This document shows, one piece after another, positions 23,810 through 31,615 of a DNA stretch of 45,504 bases (position 1 is its first letter; each line of letters starts with the position of its first letter). The notes under the pieces are model-generated. The model saw only the letters and a program-made list of their open reading frames with translations. It was not told the origin of the DNA and did not search any database. Source of the DNA: Microcaldota archaeon (GTDB lineage: Archaea; Micrarchaeota; Micrarchaeia; Micrarchaeales; CABMGC01); NCBI GenBank assembly GCA_021804105.1, contig JAJZKP010000005.1, positions 1 through 45,504 on the forward strand, in the 5' to 3' direction. The position numbers and the translations under genes are program-made.

Positions 23810-25045
23810 ATGAGGATAAAGTACAGCGCGCTAGTTGCCTTGGCAATAGCCTTGGCTGAATTAGCCTTGCTTCCGGTGCTGCTTGATATAGGGGGCAAAC
23901 AAATAGGAACAATAACGCAGTTGTTCTATGCTTTTATGATAGGTTCTGTGGTATCGCTTTCCGCAAGTTATGTAAAAGACAGGATGCAGGGCATAAGGAA
24001 CATCATAAAGTCAAACAGCCTGCTCATAGTCATAATAACGGCAGGGTTGTTAAATGATGTTGTATCGCAGTTGCTTTTAGGCATAGGATCCGTTGGTACG
24101 AATCCAGTAATAGCTGCAACAGTATTCAGGAGTTGGGTGATAATGGCGGCCCTGCTCGTGCCAATAACCCTCAAGCAGAGGGTAAAGAAGATCCAGCTTC
24201 TTGCACTGGCGATAGGATTTCTTGGCATATATATACTGGCAAGTGGAGGCACGCTGCTTGAGATAAACCTTGCTACGCTGCCATTTATAATAATCCTTTT
24301 GGGCTCGGCCCTATCCTCCGTTTACCCAAACCTTGCGATGAAGAGGTATAATGTTGATGTGGTAGGCGCAGTAGGCCTCTTCAACGTATCCTCGTTTGTT
24401 TTCATGATGGCTCTGGTGATCTTTACGCATACAAGCGTAAGCATACCGATAAATTACAGCGTGATCCTGCCGATATTATTCCTGGGCACTGCAACTTACG
24501 GAGTAGGAACTACGCTATACTACTATGCGCTGAAGGCATTTGGGCCGCTTTATGTGGGTAATAGCATATTGCTGGTGCCGTTTCTGACCATAGTTCTCTC
24601 TGTTATGATTTTAGGAACGCCGATATACTGGTATTACATAGTTGCTGCGCTGCTGCTTAGCGCAGGAGTACTGATTCAGCAACGGGCTGCGGGTGCTCCG
24701 GAGCACATATCATCTGAAAGACTAGCAGGAAGAGCAATATTTGACATAACCGGCGCTTTTATCAATAATAAGGATCCGGTAATAGCAAAATACCTCCATG
24801 GAAACAAGAAAGCTCTAGCCCTCCGTGTTGGTTACGATTTCAAGATTGATGGAAAGTCTTACAAATTATTCGGTGAGTTGGGCTGCTTTGTGTGTTCTAC
24901 TAGGAACGCAGATAATATTCTAGATAAGAAGGAGTTAGAATTTATACATGAGATGATGGGCACTACCGATAGCGATGTTGTTGTCATAGGAATTGGAGAC
25001 GCTGTCATGCTCGACAGGGCCTTCTCTGAATTGCTAAAACAGTAG
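23810..25045 (+). CDS. EamA/DMT-family transporter with a C-terminal soluble domain
   Basis: The 411-residue protein has about ten transmembrane helices in two halves of the drug/metabolite transporter type. The end of the first half is LLALAIGFLGIYILASGG and the second half ends with SVMILGTPIYWYYIVAALLLSAGVLI, typical of EamA domains. After residue 290 a soluble domain of about 115 residues follows (RVGYDFKIDGKSYKLFGELG; DSDVVVIGIGDAVMLDRAF). That extension is unusual for the family and may sense a ligand or bind a partner in the cytosol. The substrate is unknown; relatives export amino acids or other metabolites. ATG 23810 follows a TATA box (AATTTATAAGG, 23777-23787), making the mRNA leaderless. 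Confidence 0.82.
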   Translation: MRIKYSALVALAIALAELALLPVLLDIGGKQIGTITQLFYAFMIGSVVSLSASYVKDRMQGIRNIIKSNSLLIVIITAGLLNDVVSQLLLGIGSVGTNPVIAATVFRSWVIMAALLVPITLKQRVKKIQLLALAIGFLGIYILASGGTLLEINLATLPFIIILLGSALSSVYPNLAMKRYNVDVVGAVGLFNVSSFVFMMALVIFTHTSVSIPINYSVILPILFLGTATYGVGTTLYYYALKAFGPLYVGNSILLVPFLTIVLSVMILGTPIYWYYIVAALLLSAGVLIQQRAAGAPEHISSERLAGRAIFDITGAFINNKDPVIAKYLHGNKKALALRVGYDFKIDGKSYKLFGELGCFVCSTRNADNILDKKELEFIHEMMGTTDSDVVVIGIGDAVMLDRAFSELLKQ

Positions 25046-25110
25046 ATGCATCTCTCTACAACTTTGCAGAATCTAAAAAACCTGCAAATAGGATTTAGAA
25101 AATAGGATAT

Positions 25111-25121
25111 TATATAAAGGA
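25111..25121 (+). promoter_or_regulatory. TATA box of candidate RNA gene
   Basis: TATTATATAAAGG-type element followed 25-28 bases later by the GC-rich start of the candidate RNA at 25141-25144. No reading frame starts within the next 300 bases, so a non-coding product is the simplest reading. Confidence 0.5.
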
Positions 25122-25143
25122 TTTAATGCATAATACTACTTAC

Positions 25144-25244
25144 GGGTTCGGGGATGCAATGAGACATGTAAGACCCAATTATATGTACCTTTTTCTGCTG
25201 CTAGCTCACACCCAAAGATCTAGCTGCTCCGTTGCCCCCGACCC
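25144..25244 (+). ncRNA. Candidate structured RNA, about 100-115 nt
   Basis: The 490-bp gap between the EamA and polymerase genes has no convincing coding frame. Just after a strong TATA box, GGGT..GGGG..GCAA (25144-25160) pairs with TTGC-CCCC-(G)-ACCC (25232-25244) to close the molecule. Inside are two hairpins, ACAT/ATGT near 25164-25186 and GCTAG/CTAGC near 25199-25224, giving a three-way junction. A possible 3' ACA lies at 25251-25253. It does not match tRNA, 5S, SRP or RNase P signatures that I know. The rest of the gap to 25535 shows nothing else I can support. Confidence 0.45.
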
Positions 25245-25535
25245 ACGCCCCACATTATGCTAACCAGGTGAGAACATTAACATTATTGTATTTAGGCATA
25301 GGAAACGTGATAAAGCAGTATGCGCCACAAAGGATGACAAAAGGCCGGTGAAGTGGATAGATGATGGGCACAATTCCTGGAGGATCGTGTATGCTGACTG
25401 ATTTGCAGTAGGCAGAGTTTGTTTAGGAAATGCATGATTGGTGATGATTCTGGCATTTCCCTAATGCTTTGAGGGTGGACTCGAGCAATAACCGCCTTTC
25501 TACAGTCTTGGGCAAGACTTGTCGCATATAGTATG

Positions 25536-26591
25536 TCAGACAAACGAATTTATCTTCTTCTGTCCTTTCTCCTTTCCCAGGTCTGAGACCCTTACGCCTA
25601 TCTTCCTGATCCTCTTCATCCTGCTTGCATACTTAGAGTAGAGATCCATTGCCGTACTTACCAAATCATCGTATTGGTCCGATCTTCGTATGCTCCTGCT
25701 TTTCAGGTGCTCGGTGAAATCTGCGTATCTCATCTTTACTGTGACTACCTTGAAAGAGAGCTCTGCCTTTTGTACTTCCTTTATTACTTCGTTGGATAAT
25801 TCCCTTATGGCTGCAAGGGCTACAGCCCTCTCCATTGTATCTCTCTCGAATGTTTTCTCCCTTCCTATCGACTTTACTTCATAGTTCTCCTCCACCTTGC
25901 TCGCATCTATGCCATTCGCGCTCTTCTGCATCTCTACCCCGTACGAACCGAATTTCTCCATGAGTTCCATGGTATTTGCCTTTGCAAGATCACCGACAGT
26001 CTTGTAGCCCATTGCTTCCAGCTTCTCCTTGGTCTTCCTGCCAATCCCATAGAGGTCGTCTAGACCTTTTCCCTTCAGGAATTCCCTCGCTTCTCCTTCC
26101 TTCACCAGCTTTATCCCGTCAGGCTTGCCTGCTTCACATGCCATCTTGGCCATGAGCTTGTTTGTGCTTATGCCTATTGTGCACGGCAGTCCTGTCTCCC
26201 CGTTTATTGATTCCTTTATCTTCTTCGCATATTCCACTGCAGAATCGTAATCAATTGACTTTCCTGAGACCTCTATGTATGCTTCGTCGATGCTCACCTG
26301 TTCAAACCTGTCTGCATACCTTTTTGCTACGCCCATAGCTTCCTTTGACATCTTCTCGTAGTAGTCGTAGTCTATCGGCAGATATACCGCGTCAGGCTTT
26401 ATCTTGTATGCAGTGGATATAGGCATGCCGCTCTTTATCCCGAATTTCCTGGCCAGGTAGTTGCAGGTCATAACAACACCACGGCCATCACCCTGCTTGG
26501 GGTCGAATCCGACTATAGCTGGTTTATCCCTGATCTCTGGCCTTCTAAGCTCTTCGCATGCCACGAAGAAATAGTCCATGTCTATAAGCAT
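25536..26591 (-). CDS. dinB: Y-family DNA polymerase IV (DinB/Dpo4)
   Basis: The 351-residue protein is a translesion polymerase. Asp4 and the pair Asp102-Glu103 (SIDEAYIEVSG) form the catalytic site, MDYFFVACEE gives the first strand with Phe9 as the steric gate against ribonucleotides, and GISTNKLMAKMACEAGKPDG is the finger-to-palm motif. The thumb helix-hairpin-helix reads LDDLYGIGRKTKEKLEAMG, and a little-finger domain follows. The last eight residues, QKKINSFV, fit a PCNA-interacting motif. It bypasses DNA damage at stalled forks. It lies 38 bp after the AMMECR1 gene on the same strand and may be cotranscribed with it. Confidence 0.95.
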   Translation of the reverse strand: MLIDMDYFFVACEELRRPEIRDKPAIVGFDPKQGDGRGVVMTCNYLARKFGIKSGMPISTAYKIKPDAVYLPIDYDYYEKMSKEAMGVAKRYADRFEQVSIDEAYIEVSGKSIDYDSAVEYAKKIKESINGETGLPCTIGISTNKLMAKMACEAGKPDGIKLVKEGEAREFLKGKGLDDLYGIGRKTKEKLEAMGYKTVGDLAKANTMELMEKFGSYGVEMQKSANGIDASKVEENYEVKSIGREKTFERDTMERAVALAAIRELSNEVIKEVQKAELSFKVVTVKMRYADFTEHLKSRSIRRSDQYDDLVSTAMDLYSKYASRMKRIRKIGVRVSDLGKEKGQKKINSFV

Positions 26592-26629
26592 TATTATCCG
26601 GATATGACCACCTCAAGCCATGGCGCGCT

Positions 26630-27262
26630 TCACTTGAGAATTACTTCCTCTACGTCGCCCATTGGTTCCTTCTCCCTGAATATTTGGGTCGTGAACTTGT
26701 ACAATGAGACATCATGCACTTTCCAGGTGTGCTGCGCAAGGCCGGCCTTTATGCAGACGTTGTTGAGGAATGACTCTGCATTCCATCCCTCTTCAACTGC
26801 AACATCAGGAAGGAGCAGCCCACTCCTGTACCCATACTTTATCAACAAGCCGTCCCTGCCGACCTTGACCTGGCGAGGTATGCTCGCGCTTGTTCTGGCC
26901 TTTATTTCCTGCGGCTCGGAAAGTATGCTAACCTCGAAGATCAGGCTGTCCAGCTCGTGCCTTGAAACTGGAACGAACCTAGGATCTTCGGCAGCAGCTG
27001 CAAGCGCAGCCTCTACCAGGAGCTGTCCAACCGGAACAATAGGCTGGGCAACGCCCATGCACCCTCGCATTACTTTAGTAGGATAGAATTCAATGGTAAC
27101 AAAGAGGCCGTATCGTTGCGTAAACTTGTAGAGTTGCTCTTGCATTATCCTCTTATCGAATCTCAGGGATGTTGTTACGGCTTCGACCACATGCCTTGCC
27201 TGGCGCACCAGCACTCTGCCTTCCTCGACAGAATATGGACGTGCAGAGCCAATTGACATCAT
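26630..27262 (-). CDS. AMMECR1-domain protein
   Basis: The 210-residue protein matches the AMMECR1 family along its length: ARHVVEAVTTSLRFDKRI, FVTIEFYPTKVMRGCMGVAQ with the invariant RGC(I/M)G motif, ALAAAAEDPRFVPVSRHELD, and GRDGLLIKYGYRSGLLLPDV. The C-terminal HTWKVHDVSLYKFTTQIF is also typical. The fold is shared by archaea and eukaryotes; its biochemical role is unsettled, and an RNA-modifying or radical-linked function has been proposed because the gene often neighbours a Memo-like or radical SAM gene, neither of which is adjacent here. Both ATG codons at the start (27262, 27259) are usable. Confidence 0.92.
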   Translation of the reverse strand: MMSIGSARPYSVEEGRVLVRQARHVVEAVTTSLRFDKRIMQEQLYKFTQRYGLFVTIEFYPTKVMRGCMGVAQPIVPVGQLLVEAALAAAAEDPRFVPVSRHELDSLIFEVSILSEPQEIKARTSASIPRQVKVGRDGLLIKYGYRSGLLLPDVAVEEGWNAESFLNNVCIKAGLAQHTWKVHDVSLYKFTTQIFREKEPMGDVEEVILK

Positions 27263-27303
27263 GGTAGGAATATCTTCGGTCTAATTTATATGATTAGCGC
27301 TGC

Positions 27304-27816
27304 CTAGGCGTTGAGCAGCACTATGTAAATGTTGACTACCATGGCAAAGATGACCCATATGAAGTACGGCATCAAGAGCACTGCGGGGCGCCATGCAACT
27401 CTGTAGAAGGCAATTATTGTGGCTAGCAGAACAACCCAGAGCATAGATATGACCACTAGGCCGCCTACTGCGAGGCGCTGCCCGAAAAATATTGCGGTCC
27501 ATGAAAAATTGAGCATGAGCTGCAATGTGAATAAGATTAGAGCTATTCGTGCCTTTGGGTTTGATTTTACAGATTTCCATATCAGATAGCCAGCAACGCC
27601 CATAAGGAAGTATAGTATCACCCAGAGAGGCGCAAATATCCAGTTGGGTGGAGCAAAGAGCGGCTTGTTGAGTACATTGTACCAGCTCGAGAGCGATACA
27701 ACGGTAAAGAGGGATCCGGCCACTCCCACGGATTCGCATATAAGCACAGAGATTAGCAGCTTTCTTATGTCAAGTTTTTCGGATGACCTGACTTTCTTAA
27801 CCCTTTTCCTTGCCAT
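27304..27816 (-). CDS. tspO: TspO/MBR-family membrane protein
   Basis: The 170-residue protein has a basic N-terminal extension of about 20 residues, then five transmembrane helices with TspO landmarks: WYNVLNKPLFAPPNWIFAPL, WVILYFLMGVAGYLIWK, LMLNFSWTAIFFGQR and a late MPYFIWVIFAMVVNIYIVLL. The W-Y-x-x-L-x-K-P and P-P-x-W residues are conserved. TspO binds porphyrins and is tied to tetrapyrrole handling and stress responses in bacteria and some archaea; no haem genes are nearby, so the ligand is open. A TATA-like TTTATAACTATT lies at about 27852-27864 on the minus strand. Confidence 0.92.
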   Translation of the reverse strand: MARKRVKKVRSSEKLDIRKLLISVLICESVGVAGSLFTVVSLSSWYNVLNKPLFAPPNWIFAPLWVILYFLMGVAGYLIWKSVKSNPKARIALILFTLQLMLNFSWTAIFFGQRLAVGGLVVISMLWVVLLATIIAFYRVAWRPAVLLMPYFIWVIFAMVVNIYIVLLNA

Positions 27817-28005
27817 GTCCAGACCCGGTAATCACTTATACTAAAATAACAATAGTTATAAATCTATTGGACTGCAGGCGGCCTCTGCAATAAGGTAAAT
27901 CATGCTGCAGATGGATTGGTGCAGCACCTATGGCAAGCCCGTTGCTTGCCGGGCATGCAACATAGCAATGGCAAATACGTATAATACTGCAGTAATTCCT
28001 TTGGA

Positions 28006-28082
28006 GTGTCTTGCCAGGATCAGTTGAGAAGAAAGGGCGGCTTTCGCCGCCCAGTGTTCTGTTTCTAGGTGCGCCAGGACAC
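28006..28082 (-). other. GC-rich structured element in the tspO upstream region
   Basis: In the 442-bp gap 27817-28258 the outer pair GTGTC (28006-28010) and GACAC (28078-28082) encloses a perfect 7-bp hairpin GGGCGGC/GCCGCCC (28035-28052). On the minus strand this hairpin has a GAAA tetraloop and is followed by TTTCTTCTC. It could be a small RNA, a leader element of tspO, or a terminator. TATA-like elements (for example GAATATAAAC on the minus strand near 28111-28120) lie upstream. Identity is unknown. Confidence 0.35.
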
Positions 28083-28258
28083 AGCCCGGCACATATAGTA
28101 TGTTTATGCTTGTTTATATTCTTTTCCTTTAGTAAAATATCTTGTAGTTAAGTATATATATTTTCTCATGAGTAATATTGTTGGAAGAAGCGAAATGCCA
28201 TCGCTATATAAGACGGCACTCTGGTTCTGGTGCAAGGTTCTGCTTTCTGGGTGATAGC

Positions 28259-28624
28259 ATGAAGGTGAGTATACAAAAGGCAAGCGTGGACCATAGGGGA
28301 GAAGTAAGGGGGCTGGACGGGATACTGTGCTCTGCATTGCAGATGCATAAGGATGGCCCTGGATTCGAATGTGCAAATGCCCTCTCAACAGACATTGGCA
28401 GGCTCTCAAGGGAGCTCCTCGAGCTCGGCTGGATATGCAGGGAGTTTGCAGCGGCAGGGGAGCAATTCGGCTACGAAGCCGAAGTCTGCATTGACGAGAA
28501 GAGCATAAGGACAATCCAGGTCTACAGGATTCCGGCAGCCCCATCCCCGGGGCCTCCACACCCACAGCATGCCGCAGGGACACAGCCTGGCGTCCTATGC
28601 AGAGTCGCCAGAACAGCAGGATAG
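28259..28624 (+). CDS. Unidentified small protein with a Pro-rich tail
   Basis: I do not recognise this 121-residue protein. The first 90 residues look folded and helical (LSTDIGRLSRELLELGWICR, FAAAGEQFGYEAEVCIDEKS) with four cysteines. The end is rich in Pro, Gly and His (PAAPSPGPPHPQHAAG). The start is well set: GGTGAT (28250-28255) is a Shine-Dalgarno sequence ending three bases before ATG 28259, and GCTATATAAG (28203-28212) is a strong TATA box predicting a leader of about 28 nt. No neighbour suggests a pathway. Confidence 0.65.
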   Translation: MKVSIQKASVDHRGEVRGLDGILCSALQMHKDGPGFECANALSTDIGRLSRELLELGWICREFAAAGEQFGYEAEVCIDEKSIRTIQVYRIPAAPSPGPPHPQHAAGTQPGVLCRVARTAG

Positions 28625-28763
28625 ATGTTGTACAGGTTGATGGGCCATTAATCCTTATGTTTAGGTTTGTGCATTAGGAGGCGAATCGTTTGTCAGCTTC
28701 CAATGCAGGCAGGGGTATTTCCTTTGCCCATAATTCTACTAAAGCCAGCAGATGTGTACAGGA

Positions 28764-29297
28764 TCACAGGAATGGCCAGCTGGGGAAGTCCTGCTGTATT
28801 GCGATCTTAAGCTGCACGGCCTTGGTATTTGCATGGCCAGCCACGCTAGGATTGGCAAGTCTCCCCTCAAGCCACGAATTTCTCGCAATGTCCAGCGTGC
28901 TCGCAAGGCCTTCTGGATCCCGAGCAAGGAGGCGTAGCGGCCTGGACTGCATTAGAGTCTTCCTCGCAGATTCCTCGTCATACATTACGGACTGCCAGAT
29001 TGCTGGCACGTTCACATTTACCGAGTTAACCCTCACCCAGTCTATGAACATAGAGATGTTTTGCTGACCGCTCTCGCGTATCGCATCGCTAAGCCTCATT
29101 CCGTGCATGCCCACCAGGTCGCCGAGGTTGGGCATGTATATTGCAAGCCCGAACGCAGCCTCGCTGTTGGCCCTGACCAACTTGAAGAGCGGTGCAGTAT
29201 TGCCTTCCCTGGCCTCCTTTGCAAAGTCCCTCAATGTAGTTAGGGCTTCAGCCCTGCTGAGCCCGGAGAAACTCTTGTTCCTTGCAGACATAACCAT
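28764..29297 (-). CDS. Unidentified helical protein
   Basis: I do not recognise this 177-residue soluble protein. It is predicted mostly helical and Ala/Arg-rich (LSRAEALTTLRDFAKEAREG; SEAAFGLAIYMPNLGDLVGM; EGLASTLDIARNSWLEGRLA). The last 20 residues contain IQQDFPSWPFL. The repeated Leu-x-x-x-Arg pattern suggests a helical bundle. ATG 29297 fits the predicted mRNA start from the TATA box at 29325-29333; ATG 29306 would lie upstream of it. The gene is divergent from another unknown helical protein and appears to share that TATA box with it. Confidence 0.65.
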   Translation of the reverse strand: MVMSARNKSFSGLSRAEALTTLRDFAKEAREGNTAPLFKLVRANSEAAFGLAIYMPNLGDLVGMHGMRLSDAIRESGQQNISMFIDWVRVNSVNVNVPAIWQSVMYDEESARKTLMQSRPLRLLARDPEGLASTLDIARNSWLEGRLANPSVAGHANTKAVQLKIAIQQDFPSWPFL

Positions 29298-29324
29298 AAT
29301 AAGCATTATAATGCCGATTTTTGC

Positions 29325-29333
29325 CTATATATG
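29325..29333. promoter_or_regulatory. Shared symmetric TATA box of two unknown genes
   Basis: CTATATATG is nearly palindromic. Leftwards it predicts a start near 29302 (ATG 29297), rightwards near 29355 (ATG 29362). It is the only TATA-like element in the 64-bp gap. Confidence 0.6.
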
Positions 29334-29361
29334 CCTTTTCTTCTAATTATCTAGCGATTGT

Positions 29362-29964
29362 ATGGAAAAGGAAGGCATTCCTGCATGGCTCGTCTGCGAG
29401 GACATACTTACAAGGGTGAAGGACGAGCTCATACTCGAGGCTGTTGACATATTAAGGAAGGAGATGAAAGAAGGTAGGATAGACATCAAGGGATATGTGG
29501 CTGCGCTTCCGGACAAGGGTCAGGAGCTTGAACAGGACCTTTTTATGGTCAACAATCTCATATCCAACGCCAATGATATACGGAGCCAGTATAAGGCATA
29601 TCTCGAGAAGGAGTCTAAAGGCGGGATCGATAGCCCGGAGGTAATAGCAAGGGGAGAGGGTCTCAGGCGTTTCCTAATGGCTGTAGACGCAATAGAGATG
29701 CTTATGCACCTGAGTAGAGTCTATGGCATGTGGGCTGATGACACTGGAGTGTATTCCTCGCTCAAAGACCCTGTAGATGTGATGAGGAAGAGCGCTATGC
29801 TGGATGAAGGAAGGGCAGAGGCGCTGCGGTTCGTGCTTTCCAGCAAGAGCTTTGCGTCAAGCGAGGCTCTGGAGAATGACGAGGTGCAGGTTCTTGAGGA
29901 GACATACGAATGGATAAAAGGCACTGAGAACGCACATGCAAGCACGCAGGGGCATCGCAGCTAG
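29362..29964 (+). CDS. Unidentified helical protein
   Basis: I do not recognise this 200-residue acidic protein. It consists of long predicted helices (VKDELILEAVDILRKEMKEG; QELEQDLFMVNNLISNANDI; MAVDAIEMLMHLSRVYGMWA) without signal peptide or membrane segment. The C terminus is polar and probably loose (KGTENAHASTQGHRS). The arrangement suggests a helical bundle, perhaps a scaffold or an antitoxin-like binder, but nothing in the sequence decides this. Its stop codon overlaps the stop of the convergent methyltransferase gene by four bases. Confidence 0.65.
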   Translation: MEKEGIPAWLVCEDILTRVKDELILEAVDILRKEMKEGRIDIKGYVAALPDKGQELEQDLFMVNNLISNANDIRSQYKAYLEKESKGGIDSPEVIARGEGLRRFLMAVDAIEMLMHLSRVYGMWADDTGVYSSLKDPVDVMRKSAMLDEGRAEALRFVLSSKSFASSEALENDEVQVLEETYEWIKGTENAHASTQGHRS

Positions 29965-30533
29965 CTCTTTGAGTATATGGCGCGCACCCTTCCTTTGCTA
30001 GTGATTATGCCCTTTACCCTAAGGCCTGTTCCCTCTGCTGCAGACCTGAGTTGCTCTGCGGACATTGCATGTGAACCGAAAGGTAATATGCCATGCTTGC
30101 TGAATTCGTATATCCTTATCTCGCCGTCCTTGTTCAGGAGCCTGGCAAGATATATGAGCGACTCTTTCTTGTGCGCCCAGTGATGGAATGACGCGCTGCT
30201 TATTATCATGTCGAACTTCCTGCGGAAAGGGACGCTAAGGCTGTAGCCGATTGCAAGCCTGACCCTCCCGCGTGTCCTTTTCCTTGCATGGCCAAGCATG
30301 TATGGTGACGGATCTACAGCATAGACAGCAAGTTCGGGATTCTTTGCAGCAAGCTCTGCAGGCACGATTCCGGGTCCTGTGCCCACATCCAGGATGGACC
30401 TCGCCCTGCCCTTCATTATGTCAGATATCACGAATTTATAGAAAATACGGTTTGCTGCTGGGCCGAGGAGCTTCGCATATAGCCACGACGTTGCCTTTCC
30501 GAACGTCTCTTCGCCCTCCAGATCAAGCTCCAT
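29961..30533 (-). CDS. Class I SAM-dependent methyltransferase
   Basis: The 190-residue protein has the class I motifs: ARSILDVGTGPGIVPAELA (motif I, GxGxG-like), LAVYAVDPSPYML (acidic end of strand 2), FDMIISSASFHHWAHKKESL (motif of strand 4) and LLNKDGEIRIYEFSKH (strand 5). The His-His-Trp context after strand 4 is that of small-molecule methyltransferases of the UbiE/ArsM-like group; the substrate is unknown. ATG 30533 is chosen because upstream codons would run through the promoter and antisense to the zinc-ribbon gene. It sits exactly 26 bases from the centre of the shared TATA box, so the mRNA is probably leaderless. Confidence 0.85.
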   Translation of the reverse strand: MELDLEGEETFGKATSWLYAKLLGPAANRIFYKFVISDIMKGRARSILDVGTGPGIVPAELAAKNPELAVYAVDPSPYMLGHARKRTRGRVRLAIGYSLSVPFRRKFDMIISSASFHHWAHKKESLIYLARLLNKDGEIRIYEFSKHGILPFGSHAMSAEQLRSAAEGTGLRVKGIITSKGRVRAIYSKS

Positions 30534-30553
30534 GCTGATACTGTTGTTGCCAA

Positions 30554-30564
30554 GGGTTAAAAAG
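30554..30564. promoter_or_regulatory. Shared TATA box, methyltransferase and zinc-ribbon genes
   Basis: GGTTAAAAAGG lies midway in the 52-bp gap between two divergent ATG codons (30533 and 30586). Each ATG is 26-27 bases from its centre, the normal TATA-to-start distance in archaea, so both mRNAs would begin at the start codon. Confidence 0.6.
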
Positions 30565-30585
30565 GCGCAATGTATACGGATTGCC

Positions 30586-30711
30586 ATGGCCAGGGAACTG
30601 ATTAGATGCCCCAAATGCGGTTCTGTAATGGAATATGTGCAGGAATGCCACCTGAGGTGCATGAACTGCGGCGCGGAGCTTGATTGCAGCGACAAGGGCT
30701 GGGCCTGGTAA
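30586..30711 (+). CDS. 41-residue zinc-ribbon protein
   Basis: A short frame from ATG 30586 to TAA 30711 encodes a protein with CPKCGSVMEYVQECHLRCMN and then CGAELDCSDKGWAW. The CPxC and CMNC pairs, 15-17 residues apart, form a zinc ribbon; two further Cys occur. The C terminus ends in Trp-Ala-Trp. Such minimal zinc ribbons in archaea are often nucleic-acid or ribosome-associated and can act as modules of larger complexes. It is followed after 35 bp by endonuclease IV on the same strand, so it may share its mRNA. The start sits at the predicted 5' end of the transcript. Confidence 0.8.
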   Translation: MARELIRCPKCGSVMEYVQECHLRCMNCGAELDCSDKGWAW

Positions 30712-30746
30712 GCTATTTATTCGCCATATGAGTTATTATCGGCATT

Positions 30747-31589
30747 ATGCTCAGAATAGGATACCACCTCTCAGTGGCAGGAGGCCTGGACCTTGCATTC
30801 GACAGGGCAGTCTCGCTCTCAAGTACAGCCATGCAGATATTCGTTAGCAACCCACGCGGGTGGCAGGTAACGTATCCTGACGCAGGGATGATTGAGAGGT
30901 TTGCCAGGAAAAGAGACAGATCTGGAGTGGAGGTGTGCTGCCACATGCCGTACCTGCCCAACCTGGGCTCTGCAAGAGAGCAGTCCCTAAGGAAGACGCT
31001 GCGTTCTCTCTCAAGCAACTTAGAGATATGCTCCTCGCTCGGGATACCATACCTGGTAACGCACCTTGGCAGCCACATGGGCGCAGGGCAGGGACAGGGG
31101 CTCAGGAACGTGATAAATGCACTCGAGTCCACTGCAGAGTCGGCAAAGGATGTGATGATTCTCATTGAGAACCAGGCCGGGCATGCAAACAGCATAGGCG
31201 CAAGCCTTGCTGACCTTCTATATATCTACGACAACTGCGGCATAGCGAGGGAAGGAAGGCTGGGCTTCTGCCTCGATACCTGCCACTTATTTGCGGCAGG
31301 ATATGACGTAAGAAGTGAGGAGGTGCTGGACAGCATAGGCAGTGAGCTGGGCTACGGCAAGGTATTCGCATACCACATGAATGATGCGAAGTTCCCGTTG
31401 GGATCGAACAAGGACAGGCACGAGAACATAGGCAACGGATACATAGGCGCAGAAGGGTTCGGGACAATGCTAGGCCATAAGGGCATACGCGAGAAGATGC
31501 TTATTCTTGAAACGCCATATGAGGCATTGGTGCCTGATGGAAGGGATCTCGCAATGCTAAGGGAACTGGCAGGCAGCAATAAGGAATAA
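30747..31589 (+). CDS. nfo: Endonuclease IV (AP endonuclease, Nfo)
   Basis: The 280-residue protein is a TIM-barrel AP endonuclease. IGYHLSVAGGLDLAFDRAV opens the barrel, and metal ligands follow in family order: VCCHMPYLPNLGS, LVTHLGSHMGAGQ, ILIENQAGHANS, GFCLDTCHLFAAGYDV, FAYHMNDAKFPLGSNKDRHE and LILETPYE. Three zinc ions in this site cleave the DNA backbone 5' to abasic sites in base excision repair. Length agrees with the family. The usual final His/Glu ligands are present. It lies between the zinc-ribbon gene and a regulator, all on the plus strand. It complements the translesion polymerase 5 kb away. Confidence 0.95.
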   Translation: MLRIGYHLSVAGGLDLAFDRAVSLSSTAMQIFVSNPRGWQVTYPDAGMIERFARKRDRSGVEVCCHMPYLPNLGSAREQSLRKTLRSLSSNLEICSSLGIPYLVTHLGSHMGAGQGQGLRNVINALESTAESAKDVMILIENQAGHANSIGASLADLLYIYDNCGIAREGRLGFCLDTCHLFAAGYDVRSEEVLDSIGSELGYGKVFAYHMNDAKFPLGSNKDRHENIGNGYIGAEGFGTMLGHKGIREKMLILETPYEALVPDGRDLAMLRELAGSNKE

Positions 31590-31615
31590 ATAGTTACCCA
31601 TTTCATGTTTCCATC

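Noticed and set aside
25141-25260. 5S rRNA for the candidate RNA at 25.1 kb
   Set aside because: Length and end pairing fit, but the conserved CCCAUCCCGAAC-type loop and the other 5S landmarks are missing.
25292-25543. Minus-strand 83-codon frame overlapping the dinB stop
   Set aside because: It starts at TTG inside dinB, and its composition (many His, Ser, Cys) is not protein-like. Treated as non-coding.
28690-29067. Plus-strand frame opposite the unknown helical gene, with AGGAGG ahead of a TTG
   Set aside because: The minus-strand frame over the same DNA has a fitting promoter, an ATG start and protein-like composition, whereas this one is Ser/Cys-rich and looks like an antisense shadow.
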